Assembly (NCBI GenBank): GCA_021832085.1
Contig: JAKBLM010000024.1
Coordinates: 1 to 52,121, forward strand
Direction of reading: 5' to 3'
Source of the DNA: Acidobacteriota bacterium
GTDB taxonomy: Bacteria > Acidobacteriota > Terriglobia > Acidiferrales > UBA7541
DNA length: 52,121 nucleotides
Shown here: piece after piece, positions 1 to 8,597 of the stretch
How positions within the stretch are numbered: position 1 is the stretch's first letter
Layout of the letters: every line of letters starts with the position of its first letter
Notes under the pieces: generated by a model
Databases searched by the model: none
Told to the model about the DNA's origin: nothing
What the model saw: the letters and a program-made list of their open reading frames with translations, nothing else
Translations under genes and position numbers: made by a program

Positions 1-1
1 G

Positions 2-457
2 CAGCTGCAGACGATCGAAGCGATGCTGCGCGACGAGCATAATCCCGCGCAGGCGAATACCCTCCAGGCCGTCGAGAACATGGACAAGAAGATGCAGGCG
101 GTCGAAAACAAATTGCTCTCGCCCGCGTTGGCCAATAGCGATGAAAAGTCCTACCTCGCCAAATACAAGCTCTATCTCCACCTGATCTGGCTGAATGGCG
201 AGGTCGGCACCGGCGCCGGCGACGTTGATGGCAATCCGGGTTATCCGCCGACCGACGCTTCGGTTGCGGTGTTGCACGTTTTGGACGGCCGGTTGGCCGC
301 GGCCCAGGCTGAGTATCGCACGCTGATGCAGAAAGAGCTGCCGCAGTTCAATCGCACGCTGGCCAGCCGTGAGATCACGCCGCTCGTGGCGCAGATGCCC
401 GCCGCGGAATCGAGCACCGGTGCGGCCACAGGCGAGCAGGAGGACTCTAACAGGTAA
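2..457 (+). CDS. C-terminal end of a BNR/VPS10-type secreted protein (5' partial)
   Basis: Only the last 151 residues are in the window; the gene begins upstream. What is visible is a mostly helical, charged tail: HLIWLNGEVGTG, a short PGYPPTDASV linker, then a helix ending ELPQFNRTL. The tail of the complete BNR protein at 8598-11759 has the same layout (PRVAFLTGQV, a GRPTVAQE linker, then a helix ending LAQLNARLADR), so this is inferred to be the C-terminal helical domain of a paralogue. The Asp-box propeller would lie outside the window. A degenerate copy of the same tail sits at about 1049-1375. The terminal GEQEDSNR is unremarkable. The frame is open from the first bases. Confidence 0.7.
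   Translation, partial: QLQTIEAMLRDEHNPAQANTLQAVENMDKKMQAVENKLLSPALANSDEKSYLAKYKLYLHLIWLNGEVGTGAGDVDGNPGYPPTDASVAVLHVLDGRLAAAQAEYRTLMQKELPQFNRTLASREITPLVAQMPAAESSTGAATGEQEDSNR
170..240 (+). repeat. Direct repeat, copy 1 (tail of BNR gene)
   Basis: Positions 182-215 are identical base for base to 1316-1349. Similarity extends upstream to 170/1304 with about three mismatches, and downstream, across a 6-base deletion in the second copy, to about 240/1368. Copy 1 lies inside an open coding frame; copy 2 lies in a decayed frame. It records a duplication of the gene end. Confidence 0.85.
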
Positions 458-479
458 GAAAACGGAAAACTAAAAGAGA

Positions 480-790
480 GGAATGATCGTCCAACAAGCG
501 ACCGTTCCCGCCAGGGGAAGCGTAGGCAAACCAGGAAAAGTGGGGTGCATGATGCGTTCCTTCATGCAAGAGTGGGATTTTCCTGAGGAGCAGCCTGGTA
601 AGAGAAAGGCTAACGACTCTCGATGGGGCGGCGGGGCCGGAAGTTTGAAGTTGTTCCTTCTTCCGGAGGCGGTGGCTTTTGCGATTCCACCGCTCGGGCA
701 GCCCTGCACCGATCGGCAAGTCGGCGGATCCGTTCCCGGAGCAGACGCCGTATTTTGCTGCCGGCGGTGCAGCCGTGGGCTCTCGGCAAT
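480..790 (+). pseudogene. Remnant of a TonB-dependent receptor 5' end
   Basis: This stretch matches the leader and signal-peptide region of the intact receptor that begins at 1437. At DNA level both share a block reading caggaaaagtggggtgca (intact copy 1474-1491). At protein level GSVGKPGKVGC aligns with GSVVKSGKVGC, followed in both by a basic segment, SRW, and a hydrophobic LFLL core ending in GQ. After about 715 only scattered matches to the start of the regulatory-like domain remain (GATCC, then GTTCCCGG), as if several internal deletions occurred. The frame from 483 stays open to 1058 (191 codons), but the downstream residues do not look like a receptor. It is probably not translated usefully. 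Confidence 0.55.
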
Positions 791-990
791 ACCGCACGTC
801 CATCATCAGCTTCTTCAATTTTCCAACACGCGTACCCGCCAGATGCGGGGCCAAAACCCAGCTCTCCGCGCTGACTTGATCCACCTCCTCGACCATCCGA
901 AGCGAAGCGTTCCCGGCACGAACGGTTCCTCGCCCGCAGGCCGTAGGAACATCCGGTCCTACGAGCTCACCCCGAGGCCGGCAGAGGGGC

Positions 991-1020
991 TTGAAATTGT
1001 GTGCAGGACTGTATACAATT
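991..1020 (+). promoter_or_regulatory. Promoter-like pair overlapping an inverted repeat (putative operator)
   Basis: TTGAAA (991-996) and TACAAT (1014-1019) are separated by 17 bases, a good sigma-70-like pair. The same bases form an inverted repeat: left arm AATTGTGTGCA (995-1005), spacer GGAC, right arm TGTATACAATT (1010-1020), with 9 of 11 positions complementary. Half-sites of this kind (TTGTAtACAA) resemble operators of GntR-type regulators; that link is inference. It lies between the two gene remnants and would read toward the intact receptor. Confidence 0.45.
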
Positions 1021-1048
1021 CTGCGGGCGAAAATTTGAGCGGGCCCCG

Positions 1049-1375
1049 GCGCGGGTGACGGTCTACGGCCACACCGCCAGCCAACTGCTCAAAGCGCTGG
1101 CCATTCGCGCACACCGGGCAGGCCCGCGCAGGTTGAGTGTACGGTCAACATGCTGCTCCACATCCGCGACGGCATCTCCTCCGTCTCCGCAATTGTCAAT
1201 CAAACCGAATGCCGGAAGCAGGTGCAGACGAACGAAGCCGTACTGCGCGAGCAGCACGGGACGTCCGGTGCCGAGGCGCTAGTCCGATCTTGCCAAATGC
1301 AGGCTCGATTTCCATCTGATCTGGCTGAATGGCGAGGTCGGCACCGGCGACGTTGGCGGCATCCGAGAGTCCAAA
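1049..1375 (+). pseudogene. Remnant of a BNR/VPS10-type gene 3' end
   Basis: Pieces of a BNR-protein tail can be read in three different frames in the right order: VTVYGHTASQLLKALAIR, which resembles the last beta-sandwich strand of such proteins; LLHIRDGISSVSAIVNQ, which resembles the following helix; and HLIWLNGEVGTG, which is nearly identical at DNA level to 182-215. The frame changes and the shortened spacing show that it no longer encodes a protein. Its position directly before the intact receptor mirrors the order at the window start (BNR end, then receptor leader), so the locus looks like a decayed tandem BNR-receptor unit. Confidence 0.6.
1304..1368 (+). repeat. Direct repeat, copy 2 (in BNR remnant)
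   Basis: Partner of the repeat at 170-240. It contains a 34-base identical core at 1316-1349, then a 6-base deletion (one GCCGGC unit lost) and several substitutions. Confidence 0.85.
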
Positions 1376-1436
1376 GCGATAAGAAAGGAGGAATAGGGAA
1401 TTAAGGAATAGAGGACATTGACCAGGGGTCGTCGAG

Positions 1437-4400
1437 GTGGCGGCCTCTCAACGCAGGGGCAGCGTTGTTAAATCAGGAAAAGTGGGGTGCAATGTGCGTT
1501 TATGCACAGATGAGGGGAATTTTCGTATAAAGAAAAAAGGGGGCGCCTCGCGTTGGATTAACGGGGGGCTGACCCTGGCACTGTTTTTACTCGCAGTGAT
1601 AGGCTTCACCAGTCCGGCCCATGGGCAAGCTGTTGCCACCGGCAAGATCACCGGCACGGTGCTCGATCCTTCCGGTGCGGCCGTCCCCGGGGCAATCGTC
1701 AAGGTCACTAATCCGTCCACCGGTTACACGCAGACGGTGAAAGCCAGCGCTACTGGCGTCTACGTTGTCCCGGCCCTCCAGCCCGGCACTTACACCATGC
1801 AAGCGACCGCGAGCGGCTTTTCCAGGGCGGCCTATTCCGACGTGAACGTCAATGCGGGCCAGACGACCGACATCACGATCAAGATGAAGATAGGCGCGGC
1901 CACGCAGACCGTTACCGTTTCCGCGCAGGGCCAGATCCTCAAAACCACCACGGCAAAGCTCTCCACCACCATCAGCCCGAAAGGGGTTCAGAACCTCCCG
2001 CTGGCCGGCCTCAACGCGTTGCCGCTGGCGACACTGGTTCCGGGTGCAACCTCCACCATGGGCAATTCGCGCTATACCACGTTCGACGGCCTGCCCGCCG
2101 CTGCACTCAACATCTCCGTGAATGGGACGAACGACAACTTCCAGCGATATCGTTCCACCACCACCGGCTTCTTCACCGCCGCTCCGCTCCGGCTGGGCGC
2201 CTTCAACGAATTTACCGTCTCCACGAATGATCTGACCGCCGAAGCGGGCGCCCAGGGTTCGGCCACGCTGCAGTTCGTCACCAAGCGTGGCACCAATCAC
2301 TTTCACGGCAACCTGTTCTGGTGGGCCGAAAACAGCTATTTCAACGCCAACGATTACCTAAACAACGCGCTCGGTGTCGGCAAGCCCAGCCAGCACCTCA
2401 ACGATTTTGGCGGCAGCTTGGGCGGACCCATCCTCAAAAACAAGCTCTTCTTCTTCGGCTATCTCGAGTATCGGCGTGATCCGACTGCTTACACCGCCAA
2501 CAGCCAGGTGTTCACTTCCCCCGCCCAATCAGGGAACTTCAGCTACATGGGTACGGACGGACAGCTGCACACCGTCAACCTACTGAACCTGGCCCACAAT
2601 TACGGCTTCAGTAGCACCGTCAATTCGATCTCCGGCAACATGATGAACGAGGTCAACAAGTACGTTCCCAATGGCACGCTAAGTCCCGGCACCTACAGCA
2701 CCGGCTCGACAGCCACGCCGGTGACGCAAACGCTGAGCTGGCTCCAACCAATCACCTACAAGGACTGGTGGCCGACGGTTCGCCTCGACTACCAGATCAC
2801 CCCCAAGCTTTCCTGGACCGGTACTTGGGATGCCCAGTGGTTCACGATCACGGCAGTACCGGATTATCCCGGCGCCAGCCTGGCCGGCAACGGATGGTGG
2901 TCCAATTACTATACGCTCAGTAACTCGCTGACCTGGACGATCTCCCCGACCTTGCTCAACCAGTTCAGTTTCGGCCTCGAGGAGACGAAGGAGGAATTCA
3001 ATCCGGCCACAACAGGCGATCCTTTTGCCAGCCAGAACAACCAGGTGATCAATCCTCCCTTGGGCGTCCAGCCGGTGATCCCGGGCTTTATTATGCCGAT
3101 TCCGCGCAACAACCCGACATATAACCCCGAAGACAACCTGACCTGGACCCACGGCAACCATACCTTCACCTTCGGCGGCCAGATACAAATCGGCACGATG
3201 TACGAGACCGAAATCAACAACCCGCCGACCTACAACACCGGCATCGTCAGCCAGGACCCGGCCCTCAACATGTTCACCTCGTCCAACTTCCCTGACGTCA
3301 GCACGGCAAATAACAACGCCGAGTTGAGCAACGCCGAAGCCCTCTATGCGTTTTTGACCGGGAGGGTCAGCTCAATTTCCGGCTTCAACTACGTCAACTC
3401 GGCGACGGGCCAGTATCAGGTGTTGGGCTCGGCGATCGATCGTGAGAAAGCGGTTCTTGGCGGCGTCTACTTCCAGGACGCCTGGCGTGTCAATCAGCAT
3501 CTGGCGTTGAACTACGGTTTCCGGTGGGAGTGGACCGGAGCACTCGGCAGCACCAACAACCTATGGGTCGCGCCGACCTATGCCGGCCTATTCGGACCTT
3601 CCTCGGGACTGTTCCAACCCGGCGTTCTCACCGGAGATCAGAATCCGCAGCTCTACCTGCGGCCGCATCCGTACCGTTCGGACCTGATCCAGCCGGCGCC
3701 GAACTTCGGCGTTGCCTGGAACCCGGACTTCAAGAGCGGTTTCCTGCACAAACTGTTTGGCGGGTCCAACACCGTGTTCTCGGGCGGCGCGAGCCTCAGT
3801 TGGTTCAACGAAGGCTGGCTCCCGATCGAGAGCACAAACTTTTACAACAACCCCGGCTCCGGGCAGGCGGTCTTTTACGATGCCGTCACCAATTTCGCAC
3901 CGGGAACCTTGAGCCTCGGGCAGAAAGTTACGCCCAATGCGTTCCCCGCGACATTCCACTTCCCAATTCCCGAATCGGCGTTTACCTTTTCCGGTACGCC
4001 CTTCTCCACTGTTAATCCGAACCTCCGCAGCCCCTACGTTGAGTCGTGGAACGTCGGTATCCAACGGCAGTTCCCCGGCAACAACGTCCTGCAGGTCAAC
4101 TACGTCGGCAACCATAGCGTTGGACTGTGGATGTCCTACGATTTGAACGAAGTAAACATCTTCAACAACGGTTTTCTCACCGACTTCAACAACGCGGCTC
4201 ACAACCTGGCCGTTAACATGGGAGCCGGCAAGGGGTCAACCTTTGCCGACAACACCGGGGCCCAGGGTCTGGTTCCCACCCCGATCTTCGATACCGCGTT
4301 TGCGGGCTCTGCCAACAGCGCGTTTACCAACCCCACCTTCGTCACCTTGCTGCAGCAAGGGCAGGCGGGTGCGCTCGCGGCGCAACTTGCCGGCAGCTAT

Positions 4401-5384
4401 ACGTACCTCTGCAACCTGGTCGGCGGAAATACAGCCTTCACGCCATGCGCCGGATCGGGTGGCATGGGCAGCTATCCTATCAACATGTTCCAGGCCAACC
4501 CGTACGCGGCCGGGACTTACCTCACCACCGTCGGCAACCAGGGTCAGTCGACCTACAACGCCTTGCAGGTTCAGTGGAAGCACCCGACCGGCCACGGCTT
4601 GATGTTCATGGCCAACTACACCTGGGCGCATTCGCTGAGCAACGTTTTCATCGGCGATTACTACACCGGTGACTCCCTGCTGCAAAACTTCGTTACCCTG
4701 CGCAACCCGTCGTTGAGCAAAGGGCCGGGGCCTTACGACATCCGACAGGCGTTCAAGTTCTATACCTATTACAACCTGCCGTTTGGGCCAGGCCGGGAGT
4801 TCGCTACCAGCAACAGCAGTTTCCTCGGCCGCACGGCGGGCTACATCATTGGCGGCTGGACCGTCGGCTCGATCTTCACCGCGAACACGGGAATGCCGTT
4901 CAAGCTGATGGGTGGTTACAACACCTATAACTACTCCTATGGCTACTGGCCCGATGCCTCCGATTCCGGAGTCGTTTTGAACGGCGTGACCGTCAAGCAA
5001 CTCCAGAATAACGTCGGCGTTTACGGTGGCCCGACCACCAGCGAGCCGGTAGTGTTTCTCAATCCTTCGCTACTGGCAAAGAACCCCAACGCGATCGCCC
5101 CGGAAACCACGCCCGGACAGCTTGGCGACATGATTTACCTCCATGCGCCAGGGAACTGGGACGTCGACTTTTCCGTGCTGAAGGCGATCCCCATTCGTGA
5201 GCAAGTGAGCCTGGACCTGCGCGCTGAGTTCATCAACGCGTTCAACCACCCGAACTGGGGTGTCCCGGGACCGCACGGCATCTCGCCGGCGGACTACATG
5301 AATATCTCGGCGTTCCAGTTCACTGGAGCCCAGGAGCTGAGCACCCCAAGGCAGGTTCAGTTCCGTCTGGAGCTGAATTTCTAA
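1437..5384 (+). CDS. TonB-dependent receptor, Oar-like, with carboxypeptidase-regulatory-like domain
   Basis: This is an outer-membrane receptor of 1315 residues, a usual size for acidobacterial Oar-like proteins. A signal peptide lies at about residues 41-63 (hydrophobic LALFLLAVIGF, cleavage near AHGQ). It is followed by a regulatory-like beta-sandwich at about 70-155 (GTVLDPSGAAVPGAIV to GFSRAAYSD), a plug at about 165-290 with VQNLPLAGLN, and a long barrel with many alternating aromatic strands ending FRLELNF. The substrate is unknown; oligopeptides or oligosaccharides are the usual guess. The GTG at 1437 has AGGGG eight bases upstream, but it leaves 40 residues before the signal peptide. 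A GTG at 1494 in the conserved leader would give a more normal signal peptide, so the start is uncertain. An S9 peptidase and a BNR protein follow on the same strand. Confidence 0.88.
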   Translation: MAASQRRGSVVKSGKVGCNVRLCTDEGNFRIKKKGGASRWINGGLTLALFLLAVIGFTSPAHGQAVATGKITGTVLDPSGAAVPGAIVKVTNPSTGYTQTVKASATGVYVVPALQPGTYTMQATASGFSRAAYSDVNVNAGQTTDITIKMKIGAATQTVTVSAQGQILKTTTAKLSTTISPKGVQNLPLAGLNALPLATLVPGATSTMGNSRYTTFDGLPAAALNISVNGTNDNFQRYRSTTTGFFTAAPLRLGAFNEFTVSTNDLTAEAGAQGSATLQFVTKRGTNHFHGNLFWWAENSYFNANDYLNNALGVGKPSQHLNDFGGSLGGPILKNKLFFFGYLEYRRDPTAYTANSQVFTSPAQSGNFSYMGTDGQLHTVNLLNLAHNYGFSSTVNSISGNMMNEVNKYVPNGTLSPGTYSTGSTATPVTQTLSWLQPITYKDWWPTVRLDYQITPKLSWTGTWDAQWFTITAVPDYPGASLAGNGWWSNYYTLSNSLTWTISPTLLNQFSFGLEETKEEFNPATTGDPFASQNNQVINPPLGVQPVIPGFIMPIPRNNPTYNPEDNLTWTHGNHTFTFGGQIQIGTMYETEINNPPTYNTGIVSQDPALNMFTSSNFPDVSTANNNAELSNAEALYAFLTGRVSSISGFNYVNSATGQYQVLGSAIDREKAVLGGVYFQDAWRVNQHLALNYGFRWEWTGALGSTNNLWVAPTYAGLFGPSSGLFQPGVLTGDQNPQLYLRPHPYRSDLIQPAPNFGVAWNPDFKSGFLHKLFGGSNTVFSGGASLSWFNEGWLPIESTNFYNNPGSGQAVFYDAVTNFAPGTLSLGQKVTPNAFPATFHFPIPESAFTFSGTPFSTVNPNLRSPYVESWNVGIQRQFPGNNVLQVNYVGNHSVGLWMSYDLNEVNIFNNGFLTDFNNAAHNLAVNMGAGKGSTFADNTGAQGLVPTPIFDTAFAGSANSAFTNPTFVTLLQQGQAGALAAQLAGSYTYLCNLVGGNTAFTPCAGSGGMGSYPINMFQANPYAAGTYLTTVGNQGQSTYNALQVQWKHPTGHGLMFMANYTWAHSLSNVFIGDYYTGDSLLQNFVTLRNPSLSKGPGPYDIRQAFKFYTYYNLPFGPGREFATSNSSFLGRTAGYIIGGWTVGSIFTANTGMPFKLMGGYNTYNYSYGYWPDASDSGVVLNGVTVKQLQNNVGVYGGPTTSEPVVFLNPSLLAKNPNAIAPETTPGQLGDMIYLHAPGNWDVDFSVLKAIPIREQVSLDLRAEFINAFNHPNWGVPGPHGISPADYMNISAFQFTGAQELSTPRQVQFRLELNF

Positions 5385-5403
5385 ACCGTGTCGATGAAGC
5401 GGG

Positions 5404-5432
5404 GAAGGGGAGGGGGTTCGACCCTCCCCTTC
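5404..5432 (+). terminator. Perfect 11-bp hairpin after the receptor gene
   Basis: GAAGGGGAGGG pairs fully with CCCTCCCCTTC around a 7-base loop (GGTTCGA), 19 bases after the receptor stop. The downstream sequence is pyrimidine-rich (tctcgtcc) but has no long T run, so terminator efficiency is uncertain. Confidence 0.6.
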
Positions 5433-6034
5433 TCTCGTCCCGTAACTGGCCACGGACGGCGCAATCGAGCGTGCCACGTCGAGTGCGCACGGATGTGTCC
5501 GTCTCGTGATCACATTCTTTTGCGATCTTCTTGTTGTTGTTCTTTTACGGTCCGACCCTTTTCGCTACCGATTTTGGCATTCCAAAGCCCTGCGAGGATG
5601 AGTGAAGTTTCGCGCTCCAACTTGCCGGGTGTTTTCGACAGTGCGGATTTCCAATGGCCTGTTCTCCCATTTTTTGTTGCTGTCAGCCGGCGTTTCCTGG
5701 CAGTCGACTTCGGCCCAGCGATACAGGCCTTCGAACCGCTCAATGGGGACGGGGATCCTGGGGAACAGGTGATTCCGACAGTCACACAAATCAACCTTCA
5801 GCAATAGCAAGCGGCCTGGCGAGGGAAACAAGACACTACCATTGCCAAGGCTTTACCGGCGTCACGGGAGCGCTGGTGCCCGCGGCAGGTTCCGCGCCAT
5901 CCATCGCGCCGAAATGTCTCCCCGGTAACCGTAACGAGTCATCCGTGAGACATGCCGGACCGGCTTTTCCTCGGGCGTGTGGGCAGAATCGTCTGGAGAT
6001 GGAGTCGGCGGAGAAAAAAGGAGAAGAAACAAGA
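5433..6034. other. Long non-coding leader before the S9 peptidase
   Basis: About 600 bases without a recognisable gene. The frame of the following peptidase is open back to 5654, but that stretch encodes a Cys/Pro/Ser-rich sequence with no protein-like features, and the true signal peptide begins at 6035. A T-rich stretch lies around 5510-5580. No relic or clear promoter was recognised. Confidence 0.5.
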
Positions 6035-8353
6035 ATGACTTCGCATTTTCGTCGTTGGATTGTTCCCGCGATTCTAGTTGCCCTTTTGCCCGCTTCCGCC
6101 TTGGCACAGGGCATGCGCGCTGCCTATCAGCGGGCCGAAAGTTTCCTGCCGGGAAACCTGCAAAAGCATGTCTATGTCGCTGATGTCTTTCCGCACTGGA
6201 TTGGCAAGGGCAACCGTTTCTGGTTTCTCAAGATGGGCCTGCAGGGCAAGCAATTCATTCTGGTGAACGCCGCGCAAAACACGCAAGGTCTCGCGTTCGA
6301 CCAGGCGCGACTGGCCGCGTCGCTATCCAGCGCCACGGGCAAGACATACGTGGCGAATAACCTGCCTTTCTACAGTTTCGAATACGTGAAAGACGGCCAC
6401 TCGATTCGCTTTAGCATCGATGAAACACGGTGGACCTGCCAATTAGCCACTTACGCCTGCAAGAAAAGCCCTCCCATCTCGCGTTACGAATCCATATCTC
6501 CCAACGGCCAATGGGCGGCGTTCGTCCGCAACCACAACCTCTACGTTAGGGATGTGACCACCGGAACCATTTCCCAACTCACCCACAACGGCGTTCCCGG
6601 CGACGACTACGCCACCCCGCTCCCCGACCTGCGCACCCTGGTCGCTGAAGATGTCACCAACGGCGACGACGTCCGCGAGCGCCCGGCGGTTTTCTGGTCT
6701 CCCAATTCCGAACGGCTCATCACCTATCGCCTCGATTCCCGCAATGCCGGTCGCTTCACCAGCCTGCAATACGTCCCTCCCCACCAGCTTCGCCCGATTG
6801 CCTACAACTACGTTTATCCGCTACCTGGTGAAATTCTTCCCAAGGCCATGCCCATCGTCTTTAACCTGGAAACGGGCGCCCGGCGGATCGGCGTCAAGAC
6901 CCGGCCGCTCCAGATCCAGTTCCAGGGCGGCCCGTATTTCCGCTGGCTTCCGGACAACAAGCACTTCATTTACGAATACGATGGCCGCGGCGAGAAATAC
7001 ATCGAACTGAGGGAAGTGAACGCCGATACCGGCGTGCAAAGGAACCTGATCAAGGAAGTCGCCAAGCCGTATCCCTATGTCGATCCCGGCGAAACCATGT
7101 TCCGCTTCTTCGACAACTACCAGCAGTTCCTCTGGACGTCCGAGCGCAGCGGCTGGAACCAGCTCTATCGCTACAGCGTCAAAACGGGCCAACTCATCAA
7201 CCAGGTGACCCACGGCGACTGGGTCGTTCGCCGGATCATTTCCGTGGATGACAAGACCCATCAGGTATTCTTCCTCGCCGGCGGCGTTCAGCCGAACATG
7301 GACCCCTACTACACTCAGCTCTACCGCATCAATCTGGACGGCAGCGGCATGAAGCTTCTCACGCCGGAAAACGCCGATCACACCGTGAGTGTTTCCCCCG
7401 ACGGCCAGTATTTCGTCGATAACTACTCGCGCCCAAACCTGCCCGCCATTTCCGTGCTCCGGCACACCAGCGACGGCTCGGTGGTCCGCGTGCTCGAACG
7501 CACCGACGATAGCTGGCTCACGAAGATGGGCTGGAAGCCGCCGATCCCGTTCGAAGGCAAGGCGGCCGATGGCAAGACCAACCTCTACGGCATCATCGTG
7601 CGCCCGACCGATTTCAACCCTGCGAAGAAATACCCGATCCTCGAAAATATCTATACGGGCCCCCAAGGCCACTTCGTGCCCAAAACCTTTGGCGCTGCCC
7701 TACGGCTTCAATCCATGTCCGAGTTGGGCTTTGTCACGGTGATGGTCGACGGCCGGGGCACCACGGGACGCTCCCGCGCCTTTCACGATTTCTCCTATCA
7801 CAACATGGGCAACGTCTTCATCGATCACGTCACGATGATCAAGCAAATGGCTGCCAAATATCCCTGGATGAGCATCAATGAAGTCGGCATCCATGGCATA
7901 TCGGCCGGCGGCTATGGCTCGGCCCACGCCTTCCTCCAGTTTCCCGATTTCTATAAGGTCTGCGTTTCCATTTCCGGCGATCACGATCCCCGGCTCGACA
8001 AGGCCTGGTGGAACGAGTTGTATCAGGGCTACCCGGTGGGCAAGGACTATGAGGAACAGGCTAACGAAACGATTGCCAACCGACTGAAAGGGCACCTGCT
8101 CCTGGTTCACGGCGATATCGACGATAACGTCAATCCCGCGGAGACGATGCGCCTGGTGAATGCCCTGATGAACGACAACAAGGACTTCCAGATGCTCTTC
8201 GTCCCCAACATGTTCCACGGGCCTAGCGGTCCCCACGCCCTCTATGTCGTTCGGCGCGAGTGGGATTTCTTCGTCCGTTACCTGCTCAAGAAGAAGCCGC
8301 CGAGGAATTTTGAAATCCACGAAGCTCCGTTCCACTACTTCGGGAGAGGGTAG
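6035..8353 (+). CDS. Exported DPP-IV-like S9 family peptidase
   Basis: Serine peptidase of 772 residues, likely periplasmic or secreted, removing dipeptides or processing peptides. The start is the ATG at 6035 after AGGAGAAG, giving a classic signal peptide (RRWIVPAILVALLPASALAQG). Residues of about 60-500 form the DPP-IV-type beta-propeller (YESISPNGQWAAFVRNHNLYV, AVFWSPNSERLI, FRWLPDNKHFIY). The C-terminal alpha/beta-hydrolase carries GISAGGYGS with nucleophile Ser623, HGDIDDNVN with Asp696 and NMFHG with His728, in the order and spacing of DPP-IV (630/708/740). It lies between a TonB receptor and a BNR protein on the same strand, separated by 650 and 244 bases, so it is probably a separate transcript in a peptide-scavenging locus (inference). 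Confidence 0.92.
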   Translation: MTSHFRRWIVPAILVALLPASALAQGMRAAYQRAESFLPGNLQKHVYVADVFPHWIGKGNRFWFLKMGLQGKQFILVNAAQNTQGLAFDQARLAASLSSATGKTYVANNLPFYSFEYVKDGHSIRFSIDETRWTCQLATYACKKSPPISRYESISPNGQWAAFVRNHNLYVRDVTTGTISQLTHNGVPGDDYATPLPDLRTLVAEDVTNGDDVRERPAVFWSPNSERLITYRLDSRNAGRFTSLQYVPPHQLRPIAYNYVYPLPGEILPKAMPIVFNLETGARRIGVKTRPLQIQFQGGPYFRWLPDNKHFIYEYDGRGEKYIELREVNADTGVQRNLIKEVAKPYPYVDPGETMFRFFDNYQQFLWTSERSGWNQLYRYSVKTGQLINQVTHGDWVVRRIISVDDKTHQVFFLAGGVQPNMDPYYTQLYRINLDGSGMKLLTPENADHTVSVSPDGQYFVDNYSRPNLPAISVLRHTSDGSVVRVLERTDDSWLTKMGWKPPIPFEGKAADGKTNLYGIIVRPTDFNPAKKYPILENIYTGPQGHFVPKTFGAALRLQSMSELGFVTVMVDGRGTTGRSRAFHDFSYHNMGNVFIDHVTMIKQMAAKYPWMSINEVGIHGISAGGYGSAHAFLQFPDFYKVCVSISGDHDPRLDKAWWNELYQGYPVGKDYEEQANETIANRLKGHLLLVHGDIDDNVNPAETMRLVNALMNDNKDFQMLFVPNMFHGPSGPHALYVVRREWDFFVRYLLKKKPPRNFEIHEAPFHYFGRG

Positions 8354-8404
8354 CGTTTCCGCTTCACGACCGCGGAATGGAAACAAACAAATTGCGGCCT
8401 AGCC

Positions 8405-8446
8405 CGCGGGGCATGCTCTGCATCGGTCTGGTTCGCGTGCCCCGCG
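8405..8446 (+). terminator. Hairpin followed by a T-rich run after the S9 gene
   Basis: CGCGGGGCA (8405-8413) pairs perfectly with TGCCCCGCG (8438-8446) around a 24-base loop and is followed by TCTTCTTATTT. It sits 51 bases after the peptidase stop, a reasonable but long-looped terminator. Confidence 0.45.
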
Positions 8447-8597
8447 TCTTCTTATTTCCGACGCGCACGCTGCTCTTAGCGCCATCGCGCCTGCCACCCT
8501 GCCGGTTCGTGCCTGACGCAAGACCCGCGTGGTGGAGCAGGGAACTGTGCCGGTCGGCGTCAGGTCGGTTCGCAAAAGTTACCAGGGAGGAGTTGCC

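Noticed and set aside
5654..6034. Extension of the S9 peptidase to an upstream ATG at 5654
   Set aside because: It would bury the signal peptide more than 120 residues inside a low-complexity stretch.
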